NCBI GenBank assembly: GCA_009731375.1
Contig: BJOX01000293.1
Span: forward strand, 225,179 to 249,297
Source: Paulinella micropora
Taxonomy: Eukaryota; Cercozoa; Imbricatea; Euglyphida
Direction of reading: 5' to 3'
DNA length: 24,119 bases
In this document: one piece after another, positions 1 through 10,694 of the stretch
Layout of the letters: every line of letters starts with the position of its first letter
Numbering within the stretch: the stretch's first letter is position 1
The notes under the pieces: model-generated
Databases searched by the model: none
Told to the model about the DNA's origin: nothing
Seen by the model: the letters and a program-made list of their open reading frames with translations, nothing else
Translations under genes and position numbers: made by a program

Positions 1-214
1 CGCGCGCGTGTGTGTGTGTGTGTGTGTGTGTGTTTCTGTGTGTGTTTGTGTGTGTATGTGTGTGTGTGTTTGTGTTTGTGTGCGTGTGTGTGTGTGTGTC
101 TGTGTGTGTGTGTGTGTGTGTTGTCTGTGTGTGTGTGTTTGTGTGTCTGTGTGTGTGTCTGTGTGTGTCTGTGTGGTGTGTGTGTCTGTGTGTGTGTGTC
201 TATGTGTGTGTGTT

Positions 215-257
<43 letters not shown>

Positions 258-443
258 ATGTGTGTCTGTGTGCATGTCTGTGTGCGTGTGTGCGTGTGTG
301 TGTCTGTGTGACACACACACACACACACTGTGTATGTCTGTGTTTTTGTCTGTGTGTTGTGTTTGTGTGTTGTGTGTGTGGGTGCGTGTGTTAGTGTGTG
401 TGTGTGTCTGTGTGTGTGTCGTGTCTTGTCGTGTGCGCGCGTG

Positions 444-476
<33 letters not shown>

Positions 477-611
477 ATGTGTTTGTGTGTGTATATGTGT
501 GTGTTTGTGTACATGTGTGTCTGTGTGCACGAGTGTGTGTGTGTGTGTGTGTCTGTGTGTGTGTCTGTGTGTGTGTGTGTGTGTGTGTGTTGTGTGGGTG
601 GGTGTGTATGT
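1..611. repeat. Interrupted (GT)n microsatellite belt
   Basis: The strand is almost entirely TG/GT dinucleotides. They are broken by scattered C, A and extra T (for example TCTG, TTTG and TATG variants) and by one short switch to (AC)n near 309-327. All frames look open only because the repeat lacks stop codons, giving Cys/Val or Thr/His alternation. No gene is present. The imperfect units show an old, diverged array rather than a freshly expanded one. Confidence 0.95.
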
Positions 612-888
612 NNNNNNNNNNNNNNNNNNNNNNNNNNNNNNNNNNNNNNNNNNNNNNNNNNNNNNNNNNNNNNNNNNNNNNNNNNNNNNNNNNNNNNNNN
701 NNNNNNNNNNNNNNNNNNNNNNNNNNNNNNNNNNNNNNNNNNNNNNNNNNNNNNNNNNNNNNNNNNNNNNNNNNNNNNNNNNNNNNNNNNNNNNNNNNNN
801 NNNNNNNNNNNNNNNNNNNNNNNNNNNNNNNNNNNNNNNNNNNNNNNNNNNNNNNNNNNNNNNNNNNNNNNNNNNNNNNNNNNNNNNN
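612..888. other. Assembly gap (277 N)
   Basis: This is a run of undetermined bases. (GT)n lies on both sides, so the gap was probably caused by the repeat and its true length is uncertain. Confidence 0.98.
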
Positions 889-914
889 GTGTGTGTGTGT
901 GTGTGTGTGTATGT

Positions 915-956
<42 letters not shown>

Positions 957-1259
957 GTAGCAAGTGAGATGCTATATGTGTGTATGTGTGTATGTATGTG
1001 TGTGTGTGCCATGTGGTGTGCGCACGTGTGTGTGTGTGTGTGTGTGTTTGTGTGGTGTGACTTTATGTATGTGTGACTGTGTGTGTGCGTGTGTGAGTGA
1101 GTGTGTGTGTGTGTGTTATGTGTGTGTGTTGTGTGTGTGTGTGTTATGTGTGTGTGATTTATGCGTGTGTGTGTGTGTGTGTTATGTGTGTTTGTGCTGT
1201 GTGTGTGTGTGTGTGTGTTTGTGCTGTGTGTGTGTGTGTGTGTACATGTGCTGGGAGTG

Positions 1260-1308
<49 letters not shown>

Positions 1309-1340
1309 CTCTCTCTCTNNNNNNNNNNTCTCTCTCTCTC
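889..1340. repeat. (GT)n, (GA)n and (CT)n microsatellites with a small gap
   Basis: The array runs (GT)n to about 912, a clean (GA)n run at 918-954, interrupted GT-rich sequence to about 1250, then (CT)n at 1261-1340 split by a 10-N gap at 1319-1328. Purine-rich (GA) and pyrimidine-rich (CT) tracts lie about 300 bases apart in opposite orientation. No coding sequence is supported. Confidence 0.93.
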
Positions 1341-2046
1341 TTCGAGAGCAGTTTACGCAAGCAGTGTTTTAATATAATACTTGCCACTCATAGAGCTGAA
1401 TGGGAAGTAGAAGTTATAAAATAGAAGAGGTATCAAGACATACGAAAACAGAAAAAATAAAGTGAAAAAACAAAGCAGTTATTAAATGTGTTGAATAAGT
1501 ACATGTTAATATTGTATGACAGAACTTTGCAGCCTGCATAGGAAATAAGTATACATTTACATTAAATAGCATTTTATTAATAATAATAATCTTGAGTTAC
1601 AGTAGGCTACGATGCTATATATCACTGTTCATCAAGCTACGCTGCTATCAACTGTGATCTTAACATTAAAAGTGTAATCTTAATACTAAAACTCAGCCGT
1701 GATCTTGATATTATCAGACTGAGCACTTTAACGACCGGCCAAAACCACTGCCGTTGACATTTTACTGTTTTTGACCGGCCCGTTAGATTCTCCTCTGCAT
1801 GACGTTTCGACTTCACTAACTAGCTTTCGATTTCGTCCAGGAATGACTTCAAACGATTTAATCAAAGTTTTTACAGCAATTGCCATGTTTTCCATCTCGG
1901 CTGCCTTTCCCGATTTCCCGAAAATCTCCATTTACGGTGAAATTTAGCAAACACAGTCAAGAGATCATAAAAATGATATTTGCCGTGCACTGCGTGCACA
2001 GCCATTGGCTCAGAAAGACTTTCCCAAATGAAAGTTCAGGACTTCC

Positions 2047-2162
2047 ACTTGAACACAAATGACTTGAACTTGAAGCCACCTTCAAGTACTTTGTATATTT
2101 AACTTCAAGTGGCGTCTAACAGCTACTCACAATCTACGTTCAGCCAAGATCGTACTTCAAGT
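2047..2162. repeat. Cluster of six ACTTGAA/TTCAAGT heptamers
   Basis: ACTTGAA occurs at 2047-2053, 2062-2068 and 2068-2074 (the last two share one base). Its reverse complement TTCAAGT follows at 2081-2087, 2104-2110 and 2156-2162. The three forward copies precede the three inverted copies, so the block could pair into a stem or act as clustered protein-binding sites. Its position upstream of the plus-strand Gag would suit LTR/promoter DNA, but the function is inferred. Confidence 0.6.
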
Positions 2163-2672
2163 TGCAAACCAAGTCTGCAAACCAATAGAAATCAACCGTC
2201 CGTAAATAAACGAAGTGACCTCAGCTATTTACTGGTATTTCACCTACTCTTAGGAGTTAGGGCTGTTTGCAGCCATAGAGTCTTTTAATAAGAGTTCGTT
2301 GTGTATTTATCCCTTGGAGTTGTATTCAAACTCACAATTCGAATTGTCCTTTGAAGTGGAAACTGCACACACGAGTTTCAACTGTGTGTTCTGTCGACAG
2401 ATCGATTTGAAAGCACCTCCTACAAGGAAGATACTACTCAACGAACGTGGAAGATCAGAGATCATCAAAAAACCACATATGTGTGCCAGATCGTTCACCT
2501 GTCTTTGCATTTTTGTGTCGTATTTCTGTTCTTCCACACTCTATGCAGTCGACCAACACAGTATGTGTCTGGTTTTGTTTATGTTAGGGCCACCCACTTA
2601 TCATCCAGCAAGATCATCCTCTTTGCTGCTCATCGTGCTCTACAAGTGTATCAACACTGCCTGATCTACCCC

Positions 2673-2683
2673 TGGTAACGTGG
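2673..2683 (+). promoter_or_regulatory. Weak primer-binding-site candidate of the plus-strand element
   Basis: TGGTAACGTGG starts with TGGTA, as do primer-binding sites complementary to initiator tRNA-Met in many LTR elements. It lies only 2 bases before the Gag ATG and 16 bases after a possible CA-ending LTR terminus at 2656, whereas such sites normally sit within a few bases of the LTR. This is a low-confidence suggestion only. Confidence 0.2.
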
Positions 2684-2684
2684 A

Positions 2685-3411
2685 ATGTTCGCCAAATCAC
2701 GCCACGACGATCCCCTGTCGCGTATTCGGGAGCACAAGAGGAAATGCTTGGACCCTTTTACCATACTGGGCGTCTACCATGGTCTTCTGCCTTTTGAAAA
2801 GAAGTTTCTGAAGGAAGTGGAGGAAGGGAAGTCTACCCCTCTCACTACGGACCTCTCGTGGACGCAATCAACGCAGTTCAAAGAGGATATATTCACCAAC
2901 TACTCTGGTGAATACAGGAACGTTCTACTCAAGGCAATCAAGGACAAGCAAACAAATTTGCTTCATCTACCATTGGTACCGACACCATCCCTCACGCTGA
3001 TGTGCAATCCCAACGTGACGGCCCACGACATCTACCAGGAGTATTTGGGACCTACAGGCTCTGCAGCTCAACAGGAGGCTCTCTGGAACCAATTGGGTAC
3101 TCTCATCCCTCTCGAGGTATATGTTAATCATTTACCCATTTCGACTTCGATGCCTGGAGCACCTGGATCACTTCATGGATTGGTACTTCCAGCCCTGCAA
3201 GCACCCCAGTTACCGTGCCTCCATCGACCCTGATTGGTTTGACGCCAGCAATAGCCCTGGGAAGTATTCCTCCGGGATCTACACACTGACTCACCCATCA
3301 ACGAGCCCCACTGCACCTACTGCACCATCAACGGCTGCAACATCGCCTCCCGTAGCTACCCATCGATGGCCTTTACTCCACTCACGATGCCTGCAGGTGC
3401 AACAGCAATAG
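2685..3411 (+). pseudogene. Gag N-terminal region, frameshifted
   Basis: The frame opens at the ATG at 2685 (G at -3) and is convincing for about 145 codons. It is helical and charged in character, with MFAKSRHDDPLSRIREHKRK at the start and a hydrophobic stretch around LLHLPLVPTPSLTL. Near 3120-3135 the sensible reading moves by one base to a frame containing HFMDWYFQPC and DWFDASNSPGKYSSG, which runs to a Thr/Pro/Ala-rich tail and stops at 3411. The two frames therefore look like one broken protein. I assign it to Gag because of its position upstream of the capsid-like and knuckle regions. No family motif is visible in this part, so an additional N-terminal ORF is also possible. Confidence 0.55.
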
Positions 3412-4573
3412 CCCCCATTGGTAGGGTACCTCCTATCACCCCTGTCGGTCTGTTCGCCCACCCTGGAAGTCTAGCAAGTGGAGCGACACCCCTACCACAG
3501 CGTGTACCGCATCCATCGCTGGTATCCATCGTGGCATCTCGCCCACCTGCCCTATTGGTCAATCGAGCACTGTCCATGACTGACTCAGCTCTCACGTCAC
3601 CATTTCGACCGATAATTGGCTCCTTTGGACCCAGATCGACTTTGGCTCCATTGACAGCAATTCCGACTGATTCATCAGGTTCAACCCTCGCTACATTGAC
3701 GCCGGCACGCCCAATGCCTCGCATAACGCTGGGTACATCAATGCAAGGTAGTATGATTACACTAAGCCCTCTCGCCTCCATTGCGGAAGAAGCTTACCCG
3801 ACCCTGCTCGCTGGTGGTACGAACCCTCCCGTGGAGAACCAAGGTGGAGCCCCTGTGACTGCAACAACCGGTAATGCAACAGTGGCGACTCCGACTCCCG
3901 CGAGCGTCATCAAGCTCATCCTCAAGCCCGGCAATCAACATCGAGCTCGCCGGCAGGTTCGTCACCTGATCCATCGTCCGGTACGACGATTGCGACACAA
4001 CCACCGGCCCCTTCGACGGAGAATGGCCCTCCGGGGACGGCAACACCATCCACGCCATCTTCCGGCAATGAATCCTCGTCAGCATCGGCGACAACAAGAG
4101 TCCTGCGATCGTCCACCTTTGCAGGTATTCCACCCCACACACTGCACATGATGGCCCGAGTCCGATCTCTCCTCATGTTGACTCTCCCGCCCACCGCGCT
4201 GGGACATGACGTTGCCACTCAAGCCCGCGAACTTGCATTCAACCTACAGCTGAACAACTTGTCAATGCTGTTGGCGTGCAACCGCATCATCGATACGGTG
4301 AACAAGTGGGGAGACAAGACTGCAATGGCCCTCATGGACGCATACTGGACTCGGTACATTCGTGTCACTGACGAACGCACCCGCGTCTGGAGCATCATCC
4401 CGTACATGCTCATGGAATATTTCATGGAGTTGTTCAAGGGACGACTGGATAAGGGAGACACGAAGCGACCAGCTATGCAAGCCCTCAAACTTCGACGCTT
4501 CAAGAAGGAAAGCCTCGCAGGGTATGTAAACCGTTGCATCACAAGCTACGAGACGGCCCAGGCAGCTGGCTAA
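3366..4573 (+). pseudogene. Gag Pro/Thr-rich linker and capsid-like domain
   Basis: From 3366 to about 3930 the open frame gives a Pro/Ala/Thr/Ile-rich, low-complexity linker. Near 3930-3950 the sensible frame shifts to one with a Ser/Thr/Pro-rich stretch, followed by an alpha-helical region at about 4148-4573. That region includes ARELAFNLQLNNLSMLL, WSIIPYMLMEYFMELFKGRL and LKLRRFKKESLAGYVNRC. The pattern of a hydrophobic helix, a basic patch and a KESLAGYVNR-like helix resembles the retrotransposon Gag capsid family (Retrotrans_gag), which builds the particle shell. The frame ends at a TAA at 4571-4573, but plausible coding continues beyond it, so this stop may be a decay mutation. Confidence 0.6.
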
Positions 4574-5119
4574 CTGACGGCCGACTTCAATCAAGTCCGC
4601 GATGTGTCTCGGATGCTTACCCCCAATGGAACGCGATCGATGGACTCGGTACGCTGCCGAGATACTTAATTCACTTGGTGTTGCATGGCCCCGCGACCTC
4701 ACTGACCTTCTGCCCTGGACCAACTCCCTCGACCTCCATGTTATGGAAGACTATTGGCCCTGGATGGAAAGTACTACGAAGCCCTCGTCGGCCGCCACAT
4801 ACAAGCGACTACGGGAGCGCCCTCCTCGTCCGACGCCTTCCACCTTCTCCCGTGATTCAACCGTCAAGGTCGACACTCGTCAGAAGAAACCGCGTAGGAC
4901 GCAGCAGGAAAACAAGGAGAACAAACGCCCTCCTCGTCAGAAGCGCAATGCTGACGCCATGTCGATGGCTCAACCGGCTGCATCACCGGATCGTGGACGC
5001 CCCAACAAGCGGACTAAGACGGACAAGCCAGCCCCGACTACGAAGAAGACGGACAAGCCACCCTTTACAAAGGCGAATGCGATTGCCATCCCTTCGAAGA
5101 AATCGTCGATGGTTACTGC
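4574..5119 (+). pseudogene. Gag C-terminal helix and basic linker
   Basis: After the TAA at 4571 the same frame reads about 31 more plausible codons (LTADFNQVRDVSRML and onward). The sense then moves to another frame, with RWTRYAAEILNSLGVAWPRD and a Trp-rich LPWTNSLDLHVMEDYWPW. From about 4800 the product is strongly basic and low in complexity, rich in Lys, Arg, Pro and Thr (KENKRPPRQKRN and repeated TDKPAPTTKK-like units). It would suit RNA binding next to the zinc knuckle. Near 5115-5120 the reading must shift again to enter the knuckle/protease frame. I infer one Gag polypeptide broken by small indels. Confidence 0.5.
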
Positions 5120-6656
5120 CGCCACCAAATCCGCCCGACCTCGCCAAAGCGTCCACCCTTCACCGGGATTCCATGCTCTTACTGCAAGGAACATAACCAG
5201 TTCCTCAAGCCGAATCAGACCCCGAAGCACTGGCTTGAACAATGCAAGCTGCGGCAACAGCGGTGCCAGGATGAAGGCAAGCATTGCAACTGGAAGCCAT
5301 CCTCGGCCGCCACGCGGAAGCAGCCACGGGCTTTCCACATGACGACGCGCGCGGCGTTTCAGGAGTCACGACGTCTACTCCGCATTTCTACGACCCCGAC
5401 CGTCGTCTGCGGAAATATACACGTACGCAAATCATTGCGCCCGTCCCCGGAAGAAGACATCATCGGTAAGACTACATGCGTACTAGACTCGGCCTGCAAC
5501 TGCAAGGGCGTAGCCCTCCTCGACTGGGTAATACACCAAGGACTTGAGATCGTGTCGCTCCCACCCGTCGACGCACGCTCATCTGTGGGTGTTGATGCTA
5601 CTCTTACTGAAGGCATTGAACTTTTGTTCTCGGCCACGCCGACGTCTCCGCTTCATGCCATCACGATATATATCTCGAGCCACCTCCCCGAAGGTATGAA
5701 CCTGCTTCTTGCCAACGAGGTCTCGGCCCAGCTCAACCTCTCCATTGACGACGCGCAAGCGATTCGGCCCACGGACTACATGCCCCTGAAGCCGCCTTCC
5801 AAGCAAATCGTCTACGAGACGGAGTTCCATCTCTTCGAGACGCCACTTCAAGTTGGTGATTTACAACTTGCTACGGTTAGCTACGACTTTCGCCCTACAA
5901 CGTTGGCGAAAGAGACGTCCTACCCGATAGTCAAATTCAAAAAAATCATCGACCGCCGTCCCAAACTGCAGCTCCCTTCAAACTCCCACGACCTTCTGTC
6001 TACTTCGAATTATGGCCGCCAAGTCAACCTGTTCATGTCTTCACGTAAAAGAAAACCTTGCGACGGCAACGTCGGATGGCCGGTTCGCAATGAAGAAGAG
6101 GATGAAGACGAAGACGAAGAGGCCAGCGAAGAGGCCGAGGAGGTCGAGGAGCAAGACGAGGAAGCAGCTGAAGCAGCTGAGGACGACGAAGAAGGCTACG
6201 AAGATATAGATTCTGTAGAAGAAAGCGAAGAAGAAGTTGAACTGAATGTCGAAGTGGTCGAAAACAAGAGCAAACGGGACAGCAAGAGTCAAGCCAGTCA
6301 TCCTACGCCCTCGCAAACTCACCACATCACCCATCGCGCCCGAGGCGGAAATTTGGAATCGAAGAGACCGGGTACTCCTCCTCCCAAACGACAGAAACTG
6401 GAAGCATCCTCAACTCCAGAGGAGTCTCCATTTTCAGCTGCGGCGACAGTCACGCCTTCCACAAGTGGATCGGCCCAGGGATGGAAAGACACTCCTCCCT
6501 CTCAAGTGGGAAATACTCCGAATGCCTCTCAGATCGGAATTAGCCCTTGGCGTCTATCAGCTTGGAAAAGGGAAGACGCACTGGCACGACAATACCTCGC
6601 TCAACTTCGAGGCAAGCCTTCGAATACGAGACGCTCTTTGAGCTATCGGGCATCAC

Positions 6657-6694
<38 letters not shown>

Positions 6695-7708
6695 GCGTCA
6701 TCATCATCGTTAGTGCCGCCTACTCCGACTTTGACTACGCCATCTACGGCCGCCTCTTTAGCGCTCCCTCAAGCTCAGTCTTCGGCATCATCGTCGTCAT
6801 CAGCACTACGAGTGGCGGCGCCCGCGACCGCAGATTGTATGCCGGCAAGACCAATAAGCGACTGCCTTGCTCGTGACCTCAAACAGGGTCAGAAATCACC
6901 AGTTCCTCGATTGCCGCTCCAGACCGAAGCACGTGCTCCTGCCCCGGACCCCGAGCCCGAGGCAGCCGAGGCAGCCGAGCCATCCCCCATAGGAAGTGTT
7001 CGGCCCATTGGCATAAGAATCCGACTACGGAGTGTCACTACTGGTGGTAGGCCGTCCCTGCTTGCAAATGTGTCCCCAAATGTCGGACGCGGCCCCCTAC
7101 ACGAATACCCGAGCCGCAGACTCGCGGGATTTGAAGCACCACCAACGACACCAAACGCCCGTCGTGCAATCGGAGATCCCTTTCAACTTCGACGAACTGA
7201 GGTCCTGACTCCAGTCCCCACTTTACGCGCGGGTCAGAACCCACAACAGACGTATAAGGAGGTCCGACCGGTACCAAACGTATGGATACCTCCAAGCTTT
7301 ATCCCCGAACGTAAAGAAGAGGAAAAGGCCTCTGCTTCGGACGAGGACTTGTGGATCGTCAAGGAAGTATACGCAAACTACTTCCCGACCATGGGATCCG
7401 TTTGCTTCGTGGGCACATACCCCAGAGGTCCACACCTCGGTTATTGGATCCCGGAACAAATGATCACTAGCCAAGGATTATGGCCCGACAACATCATTCC
7501 AGAAAGACGCGCACGGCAGAAAACACTCGTGGGACCTACCAAATCCCACCACCAGAAAATGACATCCACTGGAGATGTGCGGAGCAGATGGTCTTCCCGT
7601 ACACGGACCACTACAACTTTATCGCACACCCGCTCCTGGCGCGAACTTTCCTCCCATGGACTGCAGCACCGAACCCGGTTTCGAGTTCATCCTCGAGTTC
7701 GTCCATGA
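5120..7708 (+). pseudogene. Stretched Gag zinc knuckle, retropepsin-like domain and long acidic/Ser linker
   Basis: This long open frame begins without a clear start (an ATG lies at 5339, after the knuckle). It first gives a zinc-finger-like C-X2-C-X14-H-X4-C with Cys codons at 5174, 5183 and 5243 and His at 5228, a lengthened version of the CCHC knuckle. A retropepsin-like region follows: VLDSAC at about 5480-5497 in the position of the catalytic D-S/T-G, then MNLLLANEVSAQLNLSI, which resembles the usual ILG-D-L segment. From about 6090 comes an acidic tract rich in Glu and Asp. Next are Ser-rich and Pro-rich linkers, including a pure (ATC)n tract at 6658-6693 read as poly-Ser. The final part (DEDLWIVKEVYANYF, GYWIPEQMITSQGLW) is structured but unrecognised. 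The frame is lost near 7530-7545. Confidence 0.6.
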
Positions 7709-8947
7709 GCGCCTCGTCAAGCTCGGCAGCAAGCTCATCGTCAAGCTCATCAGCAAGCTCATCATCGAGCACAACTTCGAGCACAACTTCGAGCACAACT
7801 TCGAGCACAACTTCAAGTTCGTCTTCGAACTCGACATCGAGCTCGTCGTCCACTACGGCGCCTCCACGCACCCGGGAGAGTCAGATCTACTTACGTACGG
7901 ACGCTCGCCAGATGTATGGGAACACCCCTTGGGGTGGCTCTGATACCAAATTTGGTGATGCCACGTAATACTATGGCCTCAGTCGTGACAAACCTACGCT
8001 CCTCATGCAACGCTACTGGCCTCCTCGCAACATACCTCATGAAATGGACCATTCGACATTCTCCGACTTCACGTTGGGAATGGGTCTTATCGACGACGGC
8101 AAGACTGCAAGAAACGGCGTCGTCAACACGGCAGCCCTCTGCCTAGTCAGAGTTAAACGCTTACGCCAACGCCTCCTTCAGGAAGAAACAGTGGTCCAGG
8201 AGGCACTCACAAAGGAGGACGTGGAAAAGATCCTCAACCATCCGAAAGGCGCAAGCACGATGCATGGATTTTTGAAATCCCCTTTGAAGGCCACCATCTT
8301 CCACTTTGGCCCGGCACATGGACGAAGTACTGCGCAACTTCTGTGTACAGCCCTCGTTGGCCGCCAAGTGGAGCCTACCGGAAACGTGGACTATTTCCGC
8401 ACCGGTATGGTGTATCATCCGGAGCGACCTTGGGGATACAAAGCGTCATCGTACTTGGGACTCATTGTCGGTAACACCCCGAGAACAGCACCCCGAGACA
8501 CCATTATGGACGCGCTTTCCGAAGGTGAGTTGCTTTTCCCGTGGAGTTGCATGGAAACCCCGTCTACAGGCCAATACACCATGGCTCCNNNNNNNNNNAA
8601 CTATGGCTCCGGGATTTGGCACCGCGTTATACCAACGCTACTCGTTCAAGTTACCAACACGAGAACGCTGTTTCGCACTTCAGCACTACTTCCACCGACT
8701 CCCTTGCATTGATCCCATATGGCTGAAGATCACTGCGACGGACTCTTACTACGACATCCAAAATGTATTAGTGCGCGAACACAGCTACCTCTGCACGGTC
8801 GACCTCCCGCGGAACTATTTCAACCATAGTTCCCTGTCCATCTACTACATGAATAAGCGTGACGAAGAGTTCTTCGACAATATCCTCCAACACGATTGGC
8901 AGGGATTAACGCGAGGAATAACAGTCAAGGAAGGTACATGGTACTAG
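7530..8947 (+). pseudogene. Unrecognised structured region between protease and RT, part 1
   Basis: The frame continues the preceding product after a one-base shift: IHWRCAEQMVFPYTDHYNF, then a Ser/Thr run at about 7680-7850 and a TAA at 7966-7968. Beyond the stop the same frame is open for about 205 codons, with ALTKEDVEKILNHPKGAS, ATIFHFGPAHGRSTAQLL and YHPERPWGYKASSYLGLIV. A 10-N gap at 8589-8598 interrupts it. The sense reappears in another frame with RERCFALQHYFHRLP and YMNKRDEEFFDNILQHDW, ending at a TAG at 8945-8947. The composition is that of a folded globular protein rich in aromatic residues. I do not recognise a family. It lies where gypsy elements normally have only a short linker. 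Confidence 0.5.
8589..8598. other. Assembly gap (10 N) with duplicated flank
   Basis: The 8-base word ATGGCTCC ends immediately left of the gap (8581-8588) and recurs 4 bases right of it (8603-8610). Collapsing the two copies removes 22 positions, which is exactly the phase needed to join the left and right reading frames. The gap is therefore probably an unmerged contig overlap, not missing sequence. Confidence 0.75.
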
Positions 8948-9854
8948 GAGGCCGAAACAGCACAAACCTTACCAACTATCTTCAACAGTGCCCAAACTGG
9001 ATCGATCCACAGAATCCAGACGCCTCCCACTTAAAATGGCACACTACATTTTACTGGAGGCGATACGACAACGTGGAGTGGATTATAGCTCAAATCGCTA
9101 TTTATCTTATTGCCAGCCGACCGGCAAGCGCTTCAGCCGCGAAATCCGCGTAGTCCACCATCCTTCGGGCACCTCCCCCTGCGACTATGACATGGTCAAT
9201 CCGTACTCGCGAGAAAAACGTTTGAAAGGTTATCCTTCTGGCGTTCCATGCCTTCGCAGACGGATGAACTACCACCCTACTCCCCACATCCGGAGATGGG
9301 CGCCAGGGAACGCAGAATCGGCACTACCGGTGGATCAACATACAAATACGGGCCGCTGGATCAATCTGAAAGCAGCCGAAACTACAGAACGCCTCCGCAA
9401 GTTCTATTGCGAAATGAAGATGTCTCAGTCGGATCTTCAAGCCGAGGCACTTCTGAACCTGCCCCTCTCGATCCACACGCTGAGTCAACTGGAAACACGC
9501 GGACACTACCGCATTGGCTTCCCCCAGGAGATGTTCATCGACCCGGGATTCGACGTGTGCATGATCCCGGTTGGACAGACCGGACTACCAGGATCCAGCA
9601 ACTTCCCGATCGACGTCGAAATGCTCGACGACGCGGTATTTGCCCCAACTTCCGGCGCCAGCTCCAGTAGTTCGAGCTCTAGTAGTTCGAGCTCTAGTTC
9701 GGGCCCCACGCCTACCAACACTTCGGGATCAGTCCCCGCTCCGACACCCGCTACACAGAGTACTGCAAGCATGCAGCCTGCACCTACTCCACCTAAAGTC
9801 TCAAAGACAGCCTGTAACACCAGACCGCCTCTTTGCCTTCCGCGCTTCACGTAA
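8935..9854 (+). pseudogene. Unrecognised region between protease and RT, part 2, with Ser tract
   Basis: Two frames carry the signal. From about 8935 to 9100 one frame reads RNSTNLTNYLQQCPNWIDPQ and LKWHTTFYWRRYDNVEWI. Around 9100-9150 it shifts to a second frame, open to 9854, with REIRVVHHPSGTSPCDYDMV, RLRKFYCEMKMSQSDLQAEA and GHYRIGFPQEMFIDPGFDV. It ends in a mixed-codon Ser tract at about 9660-9704 and a Pro/Thr-rich tail. No known catalytic motif is visible. This looks like the continuation of the unrecognised module upstream. Confidence 0.45.
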
Positions 9855-10694
9855 AGCATGCCTTACGCCCCATTTACCATGGTGTATTTGCACAGCTAAA
9901 CACTGCGCAGGTAGCAAGCCCTCCGATCTACCTACACAGCCATCATTTTGGCTTTCCGCTATTAACCCCAGTCTACACTCTACTTACGACGGGAGATCCT
10001 TTCGGAACTCAACTACTTCAGCAACTGCGGCCTTATCATTCCGTACTCTTTGGATCGCGCTTTCTTCAACGCATCAGGAGCCATCAACGATGTGGCGAGC
10101 GTCAAAGACAAAGAGCGCGTTTGGCGGAGACTCGCTGAACTAGTCATAAAGGGGAAAAATAGTGTAGACCCTATTAGGTATTCAATAGACACCGTACCAT
10201 CACTCAACAGTAACCAGTTCGCTTATAATGTCCCTGACGGCATTTTTGCATGGCAAGCGCTTCACCCCAACAAGACACATCAAGTGTGGTGCAAGTGTGG
10301 CTACGGCGATTGAATTCACATCGACACTACTGGCGCTACTGGGACACGCAAGCCTAAACCGAAACCAGCTCGACCAGCTTTCAACAGTAGTCTTGGTGGC
10401 CACCCCCGCTACAAGAAGAACCGCAAACACGTGCAACGCGCTAAGCGGAACCGATATCCGCCGGCTGGCGATGGCAAGTATCAACCCGACCGGGTATATC
10501 GGACCAGCCAACAGGGCCGCACTGCCCATTATGGTCAGACAGCCCCTCGGCCCGTCCAAAACCCGAACTACAAGCCACCTCCGCGCCCACAGCATCGCTT
10601 TGCGGCTCCAACGCAGCGCCGCCACTTCTACATATATGCTCGGTCTGGCACCGGACACCAGCAGCGATTGAATACCAAACAGGGTCGGGCTTGA
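9845..10694 (+). pseudogene. Unrecognised region between protease and RT, part 3, with basic tail
   Basis: Coding-like text continues in successive frames. One frame at about 9850-10020 reads HHFGFPLLTPVYTLLTTGDP. Another at about 10020-10313 reads AFFNASGAINDVASVKDKER and SNQFAYNVPDGIFAWQALHP and stops at a TGA (10311-10313) just after WCKCGYGD. From about 10320 a third frame gives a basic, Pro-, Tyr- and Gln-rich stretch (KKNRKHVQRAKRNRYPP, PQHRFAAPTQRRHFYIY) ending at 10694. The basic tail would suit nucleic-acid binding, but no zinc knuckle is complete here. No family is recognised. Confidence 0.4.

Larger units (their letters stand above)
1341..2684 (+). other. Noncoding region upstream of the plus-strand element; possible 5' LTR/leader
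   Basis: This stretch has ordinary complexity, is AT-rich at its left end, and holds no convincing reading frame. It directly precedes the first Gag ATG at 2685, so in an LTR element it should contain the 5' LTR and leader. No second copy of any part is present in the window because the element's 3' end is missing, so LTR borders cannot be defined. Weak hints are a CA-ending TGTATCAACA at 2647-2656 and a TGGTAACG at 2673-2680. Local repeats include two GACCGGCC copies near 1732 and 1774, and two near-identical GCTACG.TGCTAT blocks near 1607 and 1636. Confidence 0.5.

Noticed and set aside
8-1424. Several long open frames of Cys/Val, Thr/His or Arg/Glu alternation
   Set aside because: They are translations of (GT)n, (GA)n and (CT)n repeats and of N gaps, in all frames and on both strands.
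2299-2664. 121-codon open frame upstream of the plus-strand Gag
   Set aside because: It opens at GTG, has no recognisable motif, overlaps antisense frames of similar length, and lies where an LTR/leader is expected.
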